NCBI GenBank assembly: GCA_920105625.2 | Contig: OV050031.1 | Location: 98,647,676-98,711,675, forward strand | DNA: 64,000 nt | Source of the DNA: Clusia tigrina | Taxonomy: Eukaryota; Arthropoda; Insecta; Diptera; Clusiidae | Reading direction: 5' to 3' | Shown: in pieces, positions 32,901-45,480 of the stretch | How positions within the stretch are numbered: the first letter of the stretch is position 1 | Layout of the letters: every line of letters begins with the position of its first letter | Made by a program: the position numbers and the translations under genes | The notes under the pieces: generated by a model | The model's input: only the letters and a program-made list of their open reading frames with translations | Told to the model about the DNA's origin: nothing | Databases searched by the model: none

Positions 32901-35776
32901 GTATGTTGCAAACTTTGATAGGTGTAGGACGTACCGTATAGAAGTTAGGGCCATTTTAAGTTTTATCAGTGTTTGATTTGGGACTTAAGGGTAGCATAGC
33001 TTTGAGCGATAGCTTAAATTGACAAGAGGCTCGAGTGCTTTATTGTTACAAAATTTCAAGGTTTTATGACGCTCCAGTAAAAAGTTACAAGCATTTGTAT
33101 GTTGCAAACTTTGATAGGTGCAGGACGTACCGTATAGAAGTTAGGGCCATTTGAAGTTTTATCAGTGTTTGATTCGGGACTCAAGGGTAGCACAGCTTTG
33201 AGCAATAGCTTAAATTGACAAGAGGCTCGAGTACTTTATTGTTACAAAATTTCAAGGTTTTATGACGCTCCAGTATAAAGTTTCAAGCATTTATATGTTG
33301 CAAACTTTGATAGGTGTAGGACGTAACGTATAGAAGTAAGGGCCATTTGAAGTTTTATCAGTGATTGATTTGGGACTCAAGGGTAGCATAGATTTGAGCG
33401 ATAGCTTAAATTGACAAGAGGCTCGAGTACTTTCTTGTTACAAAATTTCAAGGTTTTATGACGCTCCAGTGAAAAGTTACAAGCATTTGTATGTTGCAAA
33501 CTTTGATAGGTGTAGGACGTACCGTATAGAATTTAGGGCCATTTGAAGTTTTATCAGTGTTTGATTTGGGACTTAAGGGTAGCATAGCTTTGAGCGATAG
33601 CTTAAATTGACAAGAGGCTCGAGTACTTTATTGTTACAAAATTTCAAGGTTTTATGACGCTCCACTAAAAAGTTACAAGCATTTGTATGTTGCAAACTTT
33701 GATAGGTGTAGGACGTACCGTATAGAAGTTAGGGCCATTTGAAGTTTTATCAGTGTTTGATGCGGGACTTAAGGGTAGCATAGCTTTGAGCGATAGCTTA
33801 AATTGACAAGAGGCTCCATTACTTTATTTTTACAAAATTTCAAGGTTTTATGACGCTCCAATAAAAAGTTAAAACCATTTGTATGTTGCAAACTTTGTTA
33901 GGTGTAGGTCGTACCGTATAGAAGTTAGGGCCATTTGAAGTTTTATCAGTGTTTGATTTGGGAATTAAGGATAGCATAGCTTTGAACGATAGCTTAAATT
34001 GACAAGAGACTCGAGTACTTTATTGATACAAAATTTCAAGGTTTTATGACGCTCCAGTGAAAAGTTACAAGCATTTATATGTTGCAAACTTTGATGGTGT
34101 AGGACCTACCGTATAGAATTTAGGGCCATTTGAAGTTTTATCAGTGTTTGATTTGGGATTCAAGGGTAGCATAGCTTTGAGCGATAGCTTAAATTGACAA
34201 GAGGCTCGAGTGCTTTATTGTTACAAAATTTCATGGTTTTATGACGCTCCAGTAAAAAGTTACAAGCATTTGTATGTTGCAAACTTTTTATAGGTGTAGG
34301 ACGTACCGTATAGAATTTCGGGCCATTTGAAGTTTTATCAGTGTTTGATTTGGGACTCAAGGGTAGCATAGCTTTGAGCGATAGCTTAAATTGACAAGCG
34401 GCTCGAGTTCTTTATTGTTACAAAATTTCAAGGTTTTATGACGCTCCAGTAAAAAGTTACAAGCATTTGTATGTTGCAAACTTTCATAGGTGTAGGACGT
34501 ACCGTATAGAAGTTAGGGCCATTTGAAGTTTTATCAGTGTTTGATTCGGGACTTAAGGGTATCATAGCTTTGGGCGATAGCTTAAATTGACAAGAGGCTC
34601 GAGTACTTTATTGTTACAAAATTTCAGGGTTTTATAACGCTCCAGTAAAAAGTTACAAGCATTTGTATGTTGCAAACTTTGATAGGTGTAGGACGTACCG
34701 TATAGAAGTTAGGGCCATTTGAAGTTTTATCAGTGTTTGATTCGGGACTTAAGGGTAGCATAGCTTTGGGCGATAGCTTAAATTGACAAGAGGCTCGAGT
34801 ACTTTATTGTTACAAAATTTCAGGGTTTTATGACGCTCCAGCAAAAAGTTCCAAGCATTTGTATGTTGCAAACTTTGATAGGTGTAGGACATACTGTATA
34901 GAAGTAAGGGCCATTTGAAGTTTTATCAGTGTTTGATTTGGAACTCAAGGGTAGCATAGCTTTGAGCGATAGCTTAAATTGACAAGAGGCTCGAGTGCTT
35001 TATTGTTACAAAATTTCAAGGTTTCATGACGCTCCAGTAAAAAGTTACAAGCATTTATATGTTGCAAACTTTGATAGGTGTAGGACGTACCGTACAGAAG
35101 TTAGGGCCATTTGAAGTTTTCTCAGTGTTTGATTTGGGACTCAAGGGTAGCATAGCTTTGATCGATAGCTTAAATTGACAAGAGGCTCGAGTACTTTATT
35201 GTTACAAAATTTCAAGGTTTTATGACGCTCCAGTAAAAAGTTACAAGCATTTGTATGTTGCAAACTTTGATAGGTGTAGCACGAACCGTATAGAAGTTAG
35301 GGACATTTGAAGTTTTATCAGTGATTGATTTGGGACTTAAGGGTAGCATAGCTTTGAGCGATAGCTTAAATTGACAAGTGGCTCGAGTACTTTATTGTTA
35401 CAAAATTTCAAGGTTTTATGACGCTCTAGTGAAAAGTTACAAGCATTTGTATGTTGCAAACTTTGATAGGTGTAGGACGTACTTTTAAAAGTTAGGGCCA
35501 TTTGAAGTTTTATCAGTGATTAATTTGGGATTCAAGGGTAGCATAGCTTTGAGCGATAGCTTAAATTGACAAGAGGCTCGAGTACTTTATTGTTACAAAA
35601 TTTCAAGGTTTTATGACGCTTCAGCAAAAAGTTACAAGCATTTGTATGTTGCAAACTTTGATAGGTGTAGGAAGTACCGTATAGAAGTTAGGGCCATTTG
35701 AAGTTTTATCAGTGTTTTATTTGGGATTCAAGGGTAGCATAGCTTTGAGCAATAGCTTAAATTGGCAAGAGGCTCG
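29901..35776 (+). repeat. Two rearranged ~15-monomer units
   Basis: The uncommon landmark CTCGAGAAC/CTCGAGATC occurs at 29,901, 32,838 and 35,777, giving spacings of 2,937 and 2,939 bp, close to 15 x 196. Flanking markers travel with it (AGTGATTGATTTGGGATTC before; ATTTTAAGTTTT and GGTGCAGGACG after). The interior is shuffled: the AGAGACTCG/TTATTGATAC monomer recurs after 3,329 bp, not 2,939, so monomers have been gained and lost between copies. Confidence 0.7.
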
Positions 35777-35999
35777 AGATCTTTATTGTTACAAAATTTC
35801 AAGGTTTTATGACGCTCCAATAAAAAGTTACAAGCATTTGTATGTTGCAAACTTTGATAGGTGTAGGACGTACCGTATAGAAGTTAGGGCCATTTGAAGT
35901 TTTATCAGTGTTTGATTTGGGACTCAAGGGTAGCATAGCTTTGAGCAATAGCTTAAATTGACAAGAGGCTCGAGTACTTTATTGTTACCAAATTTCAAG

Positions 36000-37175
36000 G
36001 TTTTATGACGCTCCAGTGAAAAGATACAAGCATTTGTAAGTTGCTAACTTTGATAGGTGTAGGACGTACCGTATAGAAGTTAGGGCCATTTTAAGTTTTA
36101 TCAGTGTTTGATTTGGGACTTAAGGGTAGCATAGCTTTGAGCGATAGCTTAAATTGACAAGAGGCTCGAGTGCTTTATTGTTACAAAATTTCAAGGTTTT
36201 ATGACGCTCCAGTAAAAAGTTACAAGCATTTGTATGTTGCAAACTTTGATAGGTGCAGGACGTACCGTATAGAATTTAGGGCCATTTAAAGTTTTATCAG
36301 TGTTTGATTCGGGACTCAAGGGTAGCATAGCTTTGAGCAATAGCTTAAATTGACAAGAGGCTCGAGTACTTTATTGTTAGAAAATTTCAAGGTTTTATGA
36401 CGCTCCAGTAAAAAGTTTCAAGCATTTATATGTTGCAAACTTTGATTGGTGTAAGACGTACCGTATAGAAGTAAGGGCCATTTGAAGTTTTATCAGTGAT
36501 TGATTTGGGACTCAAGGGTAGCATAGATTTGAGCGATAGCTTAAATTGACAAGAGGCTCGAGTACTTTATTGTTACAAAATTTCAAGGTTTTATGACGCT
36601 CCAGTGAAAAGTTACAAGCATTTGTATGTTGCAAACTTTGATAGGTGTAGGACGTACCGTATAGAGTTTAGGGCCATTTAAAGTTTTATCAGTGTTTGAT
36701 TTGGGACTTAAGGGTAGTAAAGCTTTGAGCGATAGCTTAAATTGACAAGAGGCTCGAGTACTTTATTGTTACAAAATTTCAAGGTTTTATGACGCTCCAG
36801 TAAAAAGTTACAAGCATTTGTATGTTGCAAACTTTGATAGGTGTAGGACGTACCGTATAGAAGTTAGGGCCATTTGAAGTTTTATCAGTGTTTGATTCGG
36901 GACTTAAGGGTAGCATAGCTTTGAGCGATCGCTTAAATTGACAAGAGGCTCGATTACTTTATTGTTACAAAATTTCAAGGTTTTATGACGCTCCAATAAA
37001 AAGTTACAAGCATTTGTATGTTGCAAACTTTGTTAGGTGTAGGTCGTACCGTATAGAAGTTAGGGCCATTTGAAGTTTTATCAGTGTTTGATTTGGGAAT
37101 TAAGCGTAGCATATCTTTGAACGATAGCTTAAATTGACAAGAGGCTCGAGTACTTTATTGTTACAAAATGTCAAG
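36000..37175 (+). repeat. 6-monomer tandem duplication, copy 1
   Basis: A 1,176-bp (6 x 196) offset links this stretch with the next one. Shared markers are GTAAGTTGC (36,036/37,212), TTGTTAGAAAATTTC (36,376/37,552) and CTCGATTAC (36,951/38,127). Private differences include GTTGCTAAC and AAAAGATAC here versus GTTGCAAAC and AAAAGTTAC in copy 2. Edges are approximate. Confidence 0.8.
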
Positions 37176-38351
37176 GTTTTATGACGCTCCAGTGAAAAGT
37201 TACAAGCATTTGTAAGTTGCAAACTTTGATAGGTGTAGGACGTACCGTATAGAAGTTAGGGCCATTTTAAGTTTTATCAGTGTTTGATTTGGGACTTAAG
37301 GGTAGCATAGCTTTGAGCGATAGCTTATATTGACAAGAGGCTCGAGTGCTTTATGGTTACAAAATTTCAAGGTTTTATGACGCTCCAGTAAAAAGTTACA
37401 AGCATTTGTATGTTGCAAACTTTGATAGGTGAAGGACGTACCGTATAGAAGTTAGGGCCATTTGAAGTTTTATCAGTGTTTGATTCGGGACTCAAGGGTA
37501 GCATAGCTTTGAGCAATAGCTTAAATTGACAAGAGGCTCGAGTACTTTATTGTTAGAAAATTTCAAGGTTTTATGACGCTCCAGTAAAAAGTTTCAAGCA
37601 TTTATATGTTGCAAACTTTGATAGGTGTAGGACGTACCGTATAGAAGTAAGGGCCATTTGAAGTTTTATCAGTGATTGATTTGGGACTCAAGGGTAGCAT
37701 AGATTTGAGCGATAGCTTAAATTGACAAGAGGCTCGAGTACTTTATTGTTACAAAATTTCAAGGTTTTATGACGCTCCAGTGAAAAGTTACAAGCATTTG
37801 TATGTTGCAAACTTTGATAGGTGTAGGACGTACCGTATAGAATTTAGGGCCATTTAAAGTTTTATCAGTGTTTGATTTGGGACTTAAGGGTAGCAAAGCT
37901 TTGAGCGATAGCTTAAATTGACAAGAGGCTCGAGTACTTTATTGTTACAAAATTTCAAGGTTTTATGACGCTCCAGTAAAAAGTTACAAGCATTTGTATG
38001 TTGCAAACTTTGATAGGTGTAGGACGTACCGTATAGAAGTTAGGGCCATTTGAAGTTTTATCAGTGTTTGATTCGGGACTTAAGGGTAGCATAGCTTTGA
38101 GCGATAGCTTAAATTGACAAGAGGCTCGATTACTTTATTGTTACAAAATTTCAAGGTTTTATGACGCTCCAATAAAAAGTTACAAGCATTTGTATGTTGC
38201 AAACTTTGTTAGGTGTAGGTCGTACCGTATAGAAGTTAGGGCCATTTGAAGTTTTATCAGTGTTTGATTTGGGAATTAAGGGTAGCATATCTTTGAACGT
38301 TAGCTTAAATTGACAAGAGACTCGAGTACTTTATTGATACAAAATTTCAAG
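37176..38351 (+). repeat. 6-monomer tandem duplication, copy 2
   Basis: Second copy of the 1,176-bp unit. It is followed within about 110 bp by the 46-bp deletion at 38,459, which fuses two monomers. Edges are approximate. Confidence 0.8.
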
Positions 38352-38449
38352 GTTTTATGACGCTCCAGTGAAAAGTTACAAGCATTTATATGTTGCAAAC
38401 TTTGATAGGTGTAGGACGTACCGTATAGAAGTTAGGGCCATTTGAAGTT

Positions 38450-38475
38450 TTATCAGTGATTGACAAGAGACTCGA
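38450..38475 (+). other. 46-bp deletion fusing two monomers
   Basis: AGTGATTGA runs directly into CAAGAGACTCG. The tail of one monomer and the AGCT-rich head of the next are missing. ATTGA (38,459-38,463) is present at both ends of the lost segment in intact copies. This monomer lacks the GCATAGC landmark. Confidence 0.9.
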
Positions 38476-38569
38476 GTACTTTATTGATACAAAATTTCAA
38501 GGTTTTATGACGCTCCAGTGAAAAGTTACAAGCATTTATATGTTGCAAACTTTGATAGGTGTAGGACGT

Positions 38570-39560
38570 ACCTTATAGAAGTTAGGGCCATTTGAAGTTT
38601 TATCAGTGTTTGATTTGGGACTTAAGGGTAGCATAGATTTGAGCGATAGCTTAAATTGACAAGAGGCTCGAGGACTTTATTGTTACAAAATTTCAAGGTT
38701 TTATGACGCTCCAGTGACAAGCTACAAGCATTTGTATGTTGCAAACTTTGATAGGTGTAGGACGTACCGTATAGAATTTAGGGCCATTTGAAGTTTTATC
38801 AGTGTTTGATTTAGGACTTAAGGGTAGCATAGCTTTGAGCGATAGCTTAAATTGACAAGCGGCTCGAGTACTTTATTGTTGCAAAATTTCAAGGTTTTAT
38901 GACGCTCCAGTGAAAAGTTACAAGCATTTGTATGTTGCAAACTTTGATAGGTGTAGGACGTACCGTATAGAAGTTAGGGCCATTTGAAGTTTTATCAGTG
39001 TTTGATTCGGGACTTAAGGGTAGCATAGCTTTGGGCGATAGCTTAAATTGACAAGAGGCTCGAGTACTTTATTGTTACAAAATTTCAGGGTTTTATGACG
39101 CTCCAGTAAAAAGTTACAAGCATTTGTATGTTGCAAACTTTGATAGGTGTAGGACACACTGTATAGAAGTTAGGGCCATTTGAAGTTTTATCAGTGTTTG
39201 ATTTGGGACTCAAGGGTAGCATAGCTTTGAGCGATAGCTTAAATTGACAAGAGGCTCGAGTGCTTTATTGTTACAAAATTTCAAGGTTTTATCACGCTCC
39301 AGTAAAAAGTTACAAGCATTTATATGTTGCAAACTTTGATAGGTGTAGGACGTACCGTACAGAAGTTAGGGCCATTTGAAGTTTTATCAGTGTTTGATTT
39401 GGGACTCAAGGGTAGCATAGCTTCGAGCGATAGCTTAAATTGACAAGAGGCTCGAGTACTTTATTGTTACAAAATTTCAAGGTTTTATGACGCTCCAGTA
39501 AAAAGTTACAAGCATTTGTATGTTGCAAACTTTGATAGGTGTAGCACGAACCGTATATAA
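38570..39560 (+). repeat. Five-monomer block, copy 1 (partner at 47,978)
   Basis: This matches 47,978-48,968 at an offset of 9,408 bp (48 x 196). The diagnostic marker CCAGTGACAAGCTACAAGC occurs at 38,711 and 48,119. The order of later variants (TTGGGCGATAG, TTTCAGGG, GTACAGAAG, GCTTCGAGCG, GCACGAACCGTATATAAG) is the same. Small differences (ACACACT versus ACATACT, TTATCACGC versus TTATGACGC) suggest an older copy than the 15-mer pair. Confidence 0.75.
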
Positions 39561-39600
39561 GTTAGGGCCATTTGAAGTTTTATCAGTGTTTGATTCGGGA

Positions 39601-42540
39601 CTTAAGGGTAGCATAGCTTTGGGCGATAGCTTAAATTGACAAGAGGCTCGAGTACTTTATTGTTACAAAATTTCAGGGTTTTATGACGCTCCAGTAAAAA
39701 GTTCCAAGCATTTGTATGTTGCAAACTTTGATAGGTGTAGGACATACTGTATAGAAGTAAGGGCCATTTGAAGTTTTATCAGTGTTTGATTTGGAACTCA
39801 AGGGTAGCATAGCTTTGAGCGATAGCTTAAATTGACAAGAGGCTCGAGTACTTTATTGTTACAAAATTTCAAGGTTTTATGACGCTCCAGTAAAAAGTTA
39901 CAAGCATTTATATGTTGCAAACTTTGATAGGTGTAGGACGTACCGTACAGAAGTTAGGGCCATTTGAAGTTTTATCAGTGTTTGATTTGGGACTCAAGGG
40001 TAGCATAGCTTTGAGCGATAGCTTAAATTGACAAGAGGCTCGAGTACTTTATTGTTACAAAATTTCAAGGTTTTATGACGCTCCAGTAAAAAGTTTCAAG
40101 CATTTATATGTTGCAAACTTTGATAGGTGTAGGACGTACCGTATAGAAGTAAGGGCCATTTGAAGTTTTATCAGTGATTGATTTGGGACTCAAGGGTAGC
40201 ATAGATTTGAGCGATAGCTTAAATTGACAAGAGGCTCGAGTACTTTATTGTTACAAAATTTCAAGGTTTTATGACGCTCCAGTGAAAAGTTACAAGCATT
40301 TGTATGTTGCAAACTTTGATAGGTGTAGGACGTACCGTATAGAATTTAGGGCCATTTAAAGTTTTATCAGTGTTTGATTTGGGACTTGAGGGTAGCAAAG
40401 CTTTGAGCGATAGCTTAAATTGACAAGAGGCTCGAGTACTTTATTGTTACAAAATTTCAAGGTTTTATGACGCTCCACTAAAAAGTTAAAAGCATTTGTA
40501 TGTTGCAAACTTTGATAGGTGTAGGACGTACCGTATAGAAGTTAGGGCCATTTGAAGTTTTATCAGTGTTTGATTCGGGACTTAAGGGTAGCATAGCTTT
40601 GGGCGATAGCTTAAATTGACAAGAGGTTCGAGTACTTTATTGTTACAAAATTTCAGGGTTTTATGACGCTCCAGTAAAAAGTTCCAAGCATTTGTATGTT
40701 GCAAACTTTGATAGGTGTAGGACATACTGTATAGAAGTAAGGGCCATTTGAAGTTTTATCAGTGTTTGATTTGGAACTCAAGGGTAGCATAGCTTTGAGC
40801 GATAGCTTAAATTGACAAGAGGCTCGAGTGCTTTATTGTTACAAAATTTCAAGGTTTTATGACGCTCCAGTAAAAAGTTACAAGCATTTATATGTTGCAA
40901 ACTTTGATAGGTGTAGGACGTACCGTACAGAAGTTAGGGCCATTTGAAGTTTTATCAGTGTTTGATTTGGTACTCAAGGGTAGCATAGCTTTGAGCGATA
41001 GCTTAAAGTGACAAGAGGCTCGAGTACTTTATTGTTACAAAATTTCAAGGTTTTATGACGCCCCAGTAAAACAATACAAGCATTTATATGTTGCAAACTT
41101 TGATAGGTGTAGGACGTACCGTATAGAAGTAAGGGCCATTTGAAGTTTTATCAGTGATTGATTTGGGACTCAAGGGTAGCATAGATTTGAGCGATAGCTT
41201 AAATTGACAAGAGGCTCGAGTACTTTATTGTTACAAAATTTCAAGGTTTTATGACGCTCCAGTGAAAAGTTACAAGCATTTGTATGTTGCAAACTTTGAT
41301 AGGTGTAGGACGTACCGTATAGAATTTAGGGCCATTTAAAGTTTTATCAGTGTTTGATTTGGGACTTAAGGGTAGCAAAGATTTGAGCGATAGCTTAAAT
41401 TGACAAGAGGCTCGAGTACTTTATTGTTACAAAATTTCAAGGTTTTATGACGCTCCAGTAAAAAGTTACAAGCATTTGTATGTTGCAAACTTTGATAGGT
41501 GTAGGACGTACCGTATAGAAGTTAGGGCCATTTGAAGTTTTATCAGTGTTTGATTCGGGACTTAAGGGTAGCATAGCTTTGAGCGATAGCTTAAATTGAC
41601 AAGAGGCTCGATTACTTTATTGTTACAAAATTTCAAGGTTTTATGACGCTCCAATAAAAAGTTACAAGCATTTGTATGTTGCAAACTTTGTTAGGTGTAG
41701 GTCGTACCGTATAGAAGTTAGGGCCATTTGAAGTTTTATCAGTGTTTGATTTGGGAATTAAGGGTAGCATATCTTTCAACGTTAGCTTAAATTGACAAGA
41801 GACTCGAGTACTTTATTGATACAAAATTTCAAGGTTTTATGACGCTCCAGTGAAAAGTTACAAGCATTTATATGTTGCTAACTTTGATAGGTGTAGGACG
41901 CACCGTATAGAATTTAGGGCCATTTGAAGTTTTATCAGTGTTTGATTTGGGACTCAAGGGTAGCATAGCTTTGAGCGATAGCTTAAATTGACAAGAGGCT
42001 CGAGTGCTTTATTGTTACAAAATTTCAAGGTTTTATGACGCTCCAGTAAAAAGTTTCAAACATTTATATGTTGCAAACTTTGATAGGTGTAGGACGTACC
42101 GTATAGAAGTAAGGGCCATTTGAAGTTTTATCAGTGATTGATTTGGGACTCAAGGGTAGCATAGATTTGAGCGATAGCTTAAATTGACAAGAGGCTCGAG
42201 TACTTTATTGTTACAAAATTTCAAGGTTTTATGACGCTCCAGTGAAAAGTTACAAGCATTTGTATGTTGCAAACTTTGATAGGTGTAGGACGTACCGTAT
42301 AGAATTTAGGGCCATTTAAAGTTTTATCAGTGTTTGATTTGGGACTTAAGGGTAGCAAAGCTTTGAGCGATAGCTTAAATTGACAAGAGGCTCGAGTACT
42401 TTATTGTTACAAAATTTCAAGGTTTTATGACGCTCCACTAAAAAGTTACAAGCATTTGTATGTTGCAAACTTTGATAGGTGTAGGACGTACCGTATAGAA
42501 GTTAGGGCCATTTGAAGTTTTATCAGTGTTTGATTCGGGA
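39601..42540 (+). repeat. 15-monomer higher-order repeat (2,940 bp), copy 1
   Basis: The unit begins at the CTTAAGGGTAGC monomer that carries TTGGGCGATAG. That monomer recurs at 39,601, 40,581, 42,541, 43,521 and 45,481, alternating 980 and 1,960 bp apart, so the 15-mer is made of a 5-mer and a 10-mer. The other markers keep the 2,940-bp offset: GGGACTTGAGGG (40,381/43,321), TTAAAGTGACAAG (41,001/43,941) and ATATCTTTCAACG (41,767/44,707). Confidence 0.88.
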
Positions 42541-45480
42541 CTTAAGGGTAGCATAGCTTTGGGCGATAGCTTAAATTGACAAGAGGCTCGAGTACTTTAT
42601 TGTTACAAAATTTCAGGGTTTTATGACGCTCCAGTAAAAAGTTCCAAGCATTTGTATGTTGCAAACTTTGATAGGTGTAGGACATACTGTATAGAAGTAA
42701 GGGCCATTTGAAGTTTTATCAGTGTTTGATTTGGAACTCAAGGGTAGCATAGCTTTGAGCGATAGCTTAAATTGACAAGAGGCTCGAGTGCTTTATTGTT
42801 ACAAAATTTCAAGGTTTTATGACGCTCCAGTAAAAAGTTACAAGCATTTATATGTTGCAAACTTTGATAGGTGTAGGACGTACCGTACAGAAGTTAGGGC
42901 CATTTGAAGTTTTATCAGTGTTTGATTTGGGACTCAAGGGTAGCATAGCTTTGAGCGATAGCTTAAATTGACAAGAGGCTCGAGTACTTTATTGTTACAA
43001 AATTTCAAGGTTTTATGACGCTCCAGTAAAAAGTTTCAAGCATTTATATGTTGCAAACTTTCATAGGTGTAGGACGTACCGTATAGAAGTAAGGGCCATT
43101 TGAAGTTTTATCAGTGATTGATTTGGGACTCAAGGGTAGCATAGATTTGAGCGATAGCTTAAATTGACAAGAGGCTCGAGTACTTTATTGTTACAAAATT
43201 TCAAGGTTTTATGACGCTCCAGTGAAAAGTTACAAGCATTTGTATGTTGCAAACTTTGATAGGTGTAGGACGTACCGTATAGAATTTAGGGCCATTTAAA
43301 GTTTTATCAGTGTTTGATTTGGGACTTGAGGGTAGCAAAGCTTTGAGCGATAGCTTAAATTGACAAGAGGCTCGAGTACTTTATTGTTACAAAATTTCAA
43401 GGTTTTATGACGCTCCACTAAAAAGTTACAAGCATTTGTATGTTGCAAACTTTGATAGGTGTAGGACGTACCGTATAGAAGTTAGGGCCATTTGAAGTTT
43501 TATCAGTGTTTGATTCGGGACTTAAGGGTAGCATAGCTTTGGGCGATAGCTTAAATTGACAAGAGGCTCGAGTACTTTATTGTTACAAAATTTCAGGGTT
43601 TTATGACGCTCCAGTAAAAAGTTCCAAGCATTTGTATGTTGCAAACTTTGATAGGTGTAGGACATACTGTATAGAAGTAAGGGCCATTTGAAGTTTTATC
43701 AGTGTTTGATTTGGAACTCAAGGGTAGCATAGCTTTGAGCGATAGCTTAAATTGACAAGAGGCTCGAGTGCTTTATTGTTACAAAATTTCAAGGTTTTAT
43801 GACGCTCCAGTAAAAAGTTACAAGCATTTATATGTTGCAAACTTTGATAGGTGTAGGACGTACCGTACAGAAGTTAGGGCCATTTGAAGTTTTATCAGTG
43901 TTTGATTTGGGACTCAAGGGTAGCATAGCTTTGAGCGATAGCTTAAAGTGACAAGAGGCTCGAGTACTTTATTGTTACAAAATTTCAAGGTTTTATGACG
44001 CTCCAGTAAAAAGTTTCAAGCATTTATATGTTGCAAACTTTGATAGGTGTAGGACGTACCGTATAGAAGTAAGGGCCATTTGAAGTTTTATCAGTGATTG
44101 ATTTGGGACTCAAGGGTAGCATAGATTTGAGCGATAGCTTAAATTGACAAGAGGCTCGAGTACTTTATTGTTACAAAATTTCAAGGTTTTATGACGCTCC
44201 AGTGAAAAGTTACAAGCATTTGTATGTTGCAAACTTTGATAGGTGTAGGACGTACCGTATAGAATTTAGGGCCATTTAAAGTTTTATCAGTGTTTGATTT
44301 GGGACTTAAGGGTAGCAAAGATTTGAGCGATAGCTTAAATTGACAAGAGGCTCGAGTACTTTATTGTTACAAATTTTCAAGGTTTTATGACGCTCCAGTA
44401 AAAAGTTACAAGCATTTGTATGTTGCAAACTTTGATAGGTGTAGGACGTACCGTATAGAAGTTAGGGCCATTTGAAGTTTTATCAGTGTTTGATTCGGGA
44501 CTTAAGGGTAGCATAGCTTTGAGCGATAGCTTAAATTGACAAGAGGCTCGATTACTTTATTGTTACAAAATTTCAAGGTTTTATGACGCTCCAATAAAAA
44601 GTTACAAGCATTTGTATGTTGCAAACTTTGTTAGGTGTAGGTCGTACCGTATAGAAGTTAGGGCCATTTGAAGTTTTATCAGTGTTTGATTTGGGAATTA
44701 AGGGTAGCATATCTTTCAACGTTAGCTTAAATTGACAAGAGACTCGAGTACTTTATTGATACAAAATTTCAAGGTTTTATGACGCTCCAGTGAAAAGTTA
44801 CAAGCATTTATATGTTGCTAACTTTGATAGGTGTAGGACGCACCGTATAGAATTTAGGGCCATTTGAAGTTTTATCAGTGTTTGATTTGGGACTCAAGGG
44901 TAGCATAGCTTTGAGCGATAGCTTAAATTGACAAGAGGCTCGAGTGCTTTATTGTTACAAAATTTCAAGGTTTTATGACGCTCCAGTAAAAAGTTTCAAA
45001 CATTTATATGTTGCAAACTTTGATAGGTGTAGGACGTACCGTATAGAAGTAAGGGCCATTTGAAGTTTTATCAGTGATTGATTTGGGACTCAAGGGTAGC
45101 ATAGATTTGAGCGATAGCTTAAATTGACAAGAGGCTCGAGTACTTTATTGTTACAAAATTTCAAGGTTTTATGACGCTCCAGTGAAAAGTTACAAGCATT
45201 TGTATGTTGCAAACTTTGATAGGTGTAGGACGTACCGTATAGAATTTAGGGCCATTTAAAGTTTTATCAGTGTTTGATTTGGGACTTAAGGGTAGCAAAG
45301 CTTTGAGCGATAGCTTAAATTGACAAGAGGCTCGAGTACTTTATTGTTACAAAATTTCAAGGTTTTATGACGCTCCACTAAAAAGTTACAAGCATTTGTA
45401 TGTTGCAAACTTTGATAGGTGTAGGACGTACCGTATAGAAGTTAGGGCCATTTGAAGTTTTATCAGTGTTTGATTCGGGA
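42541..45480 (+). repeat. 15-monomer higher-order repeat (2,940 bp), copy 2
   Basis: Second full copy, nearly identical to the first. Differences seen by eye are few: for example TTTCATAGG near 43,060, AAATTTTCAAGG near 44,372, and a CCCCAGTAAAACAATAC variant present only in copy 1 near 41,060. Length is exactly 15 x 196, with no indel. Confidence 0.88.
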
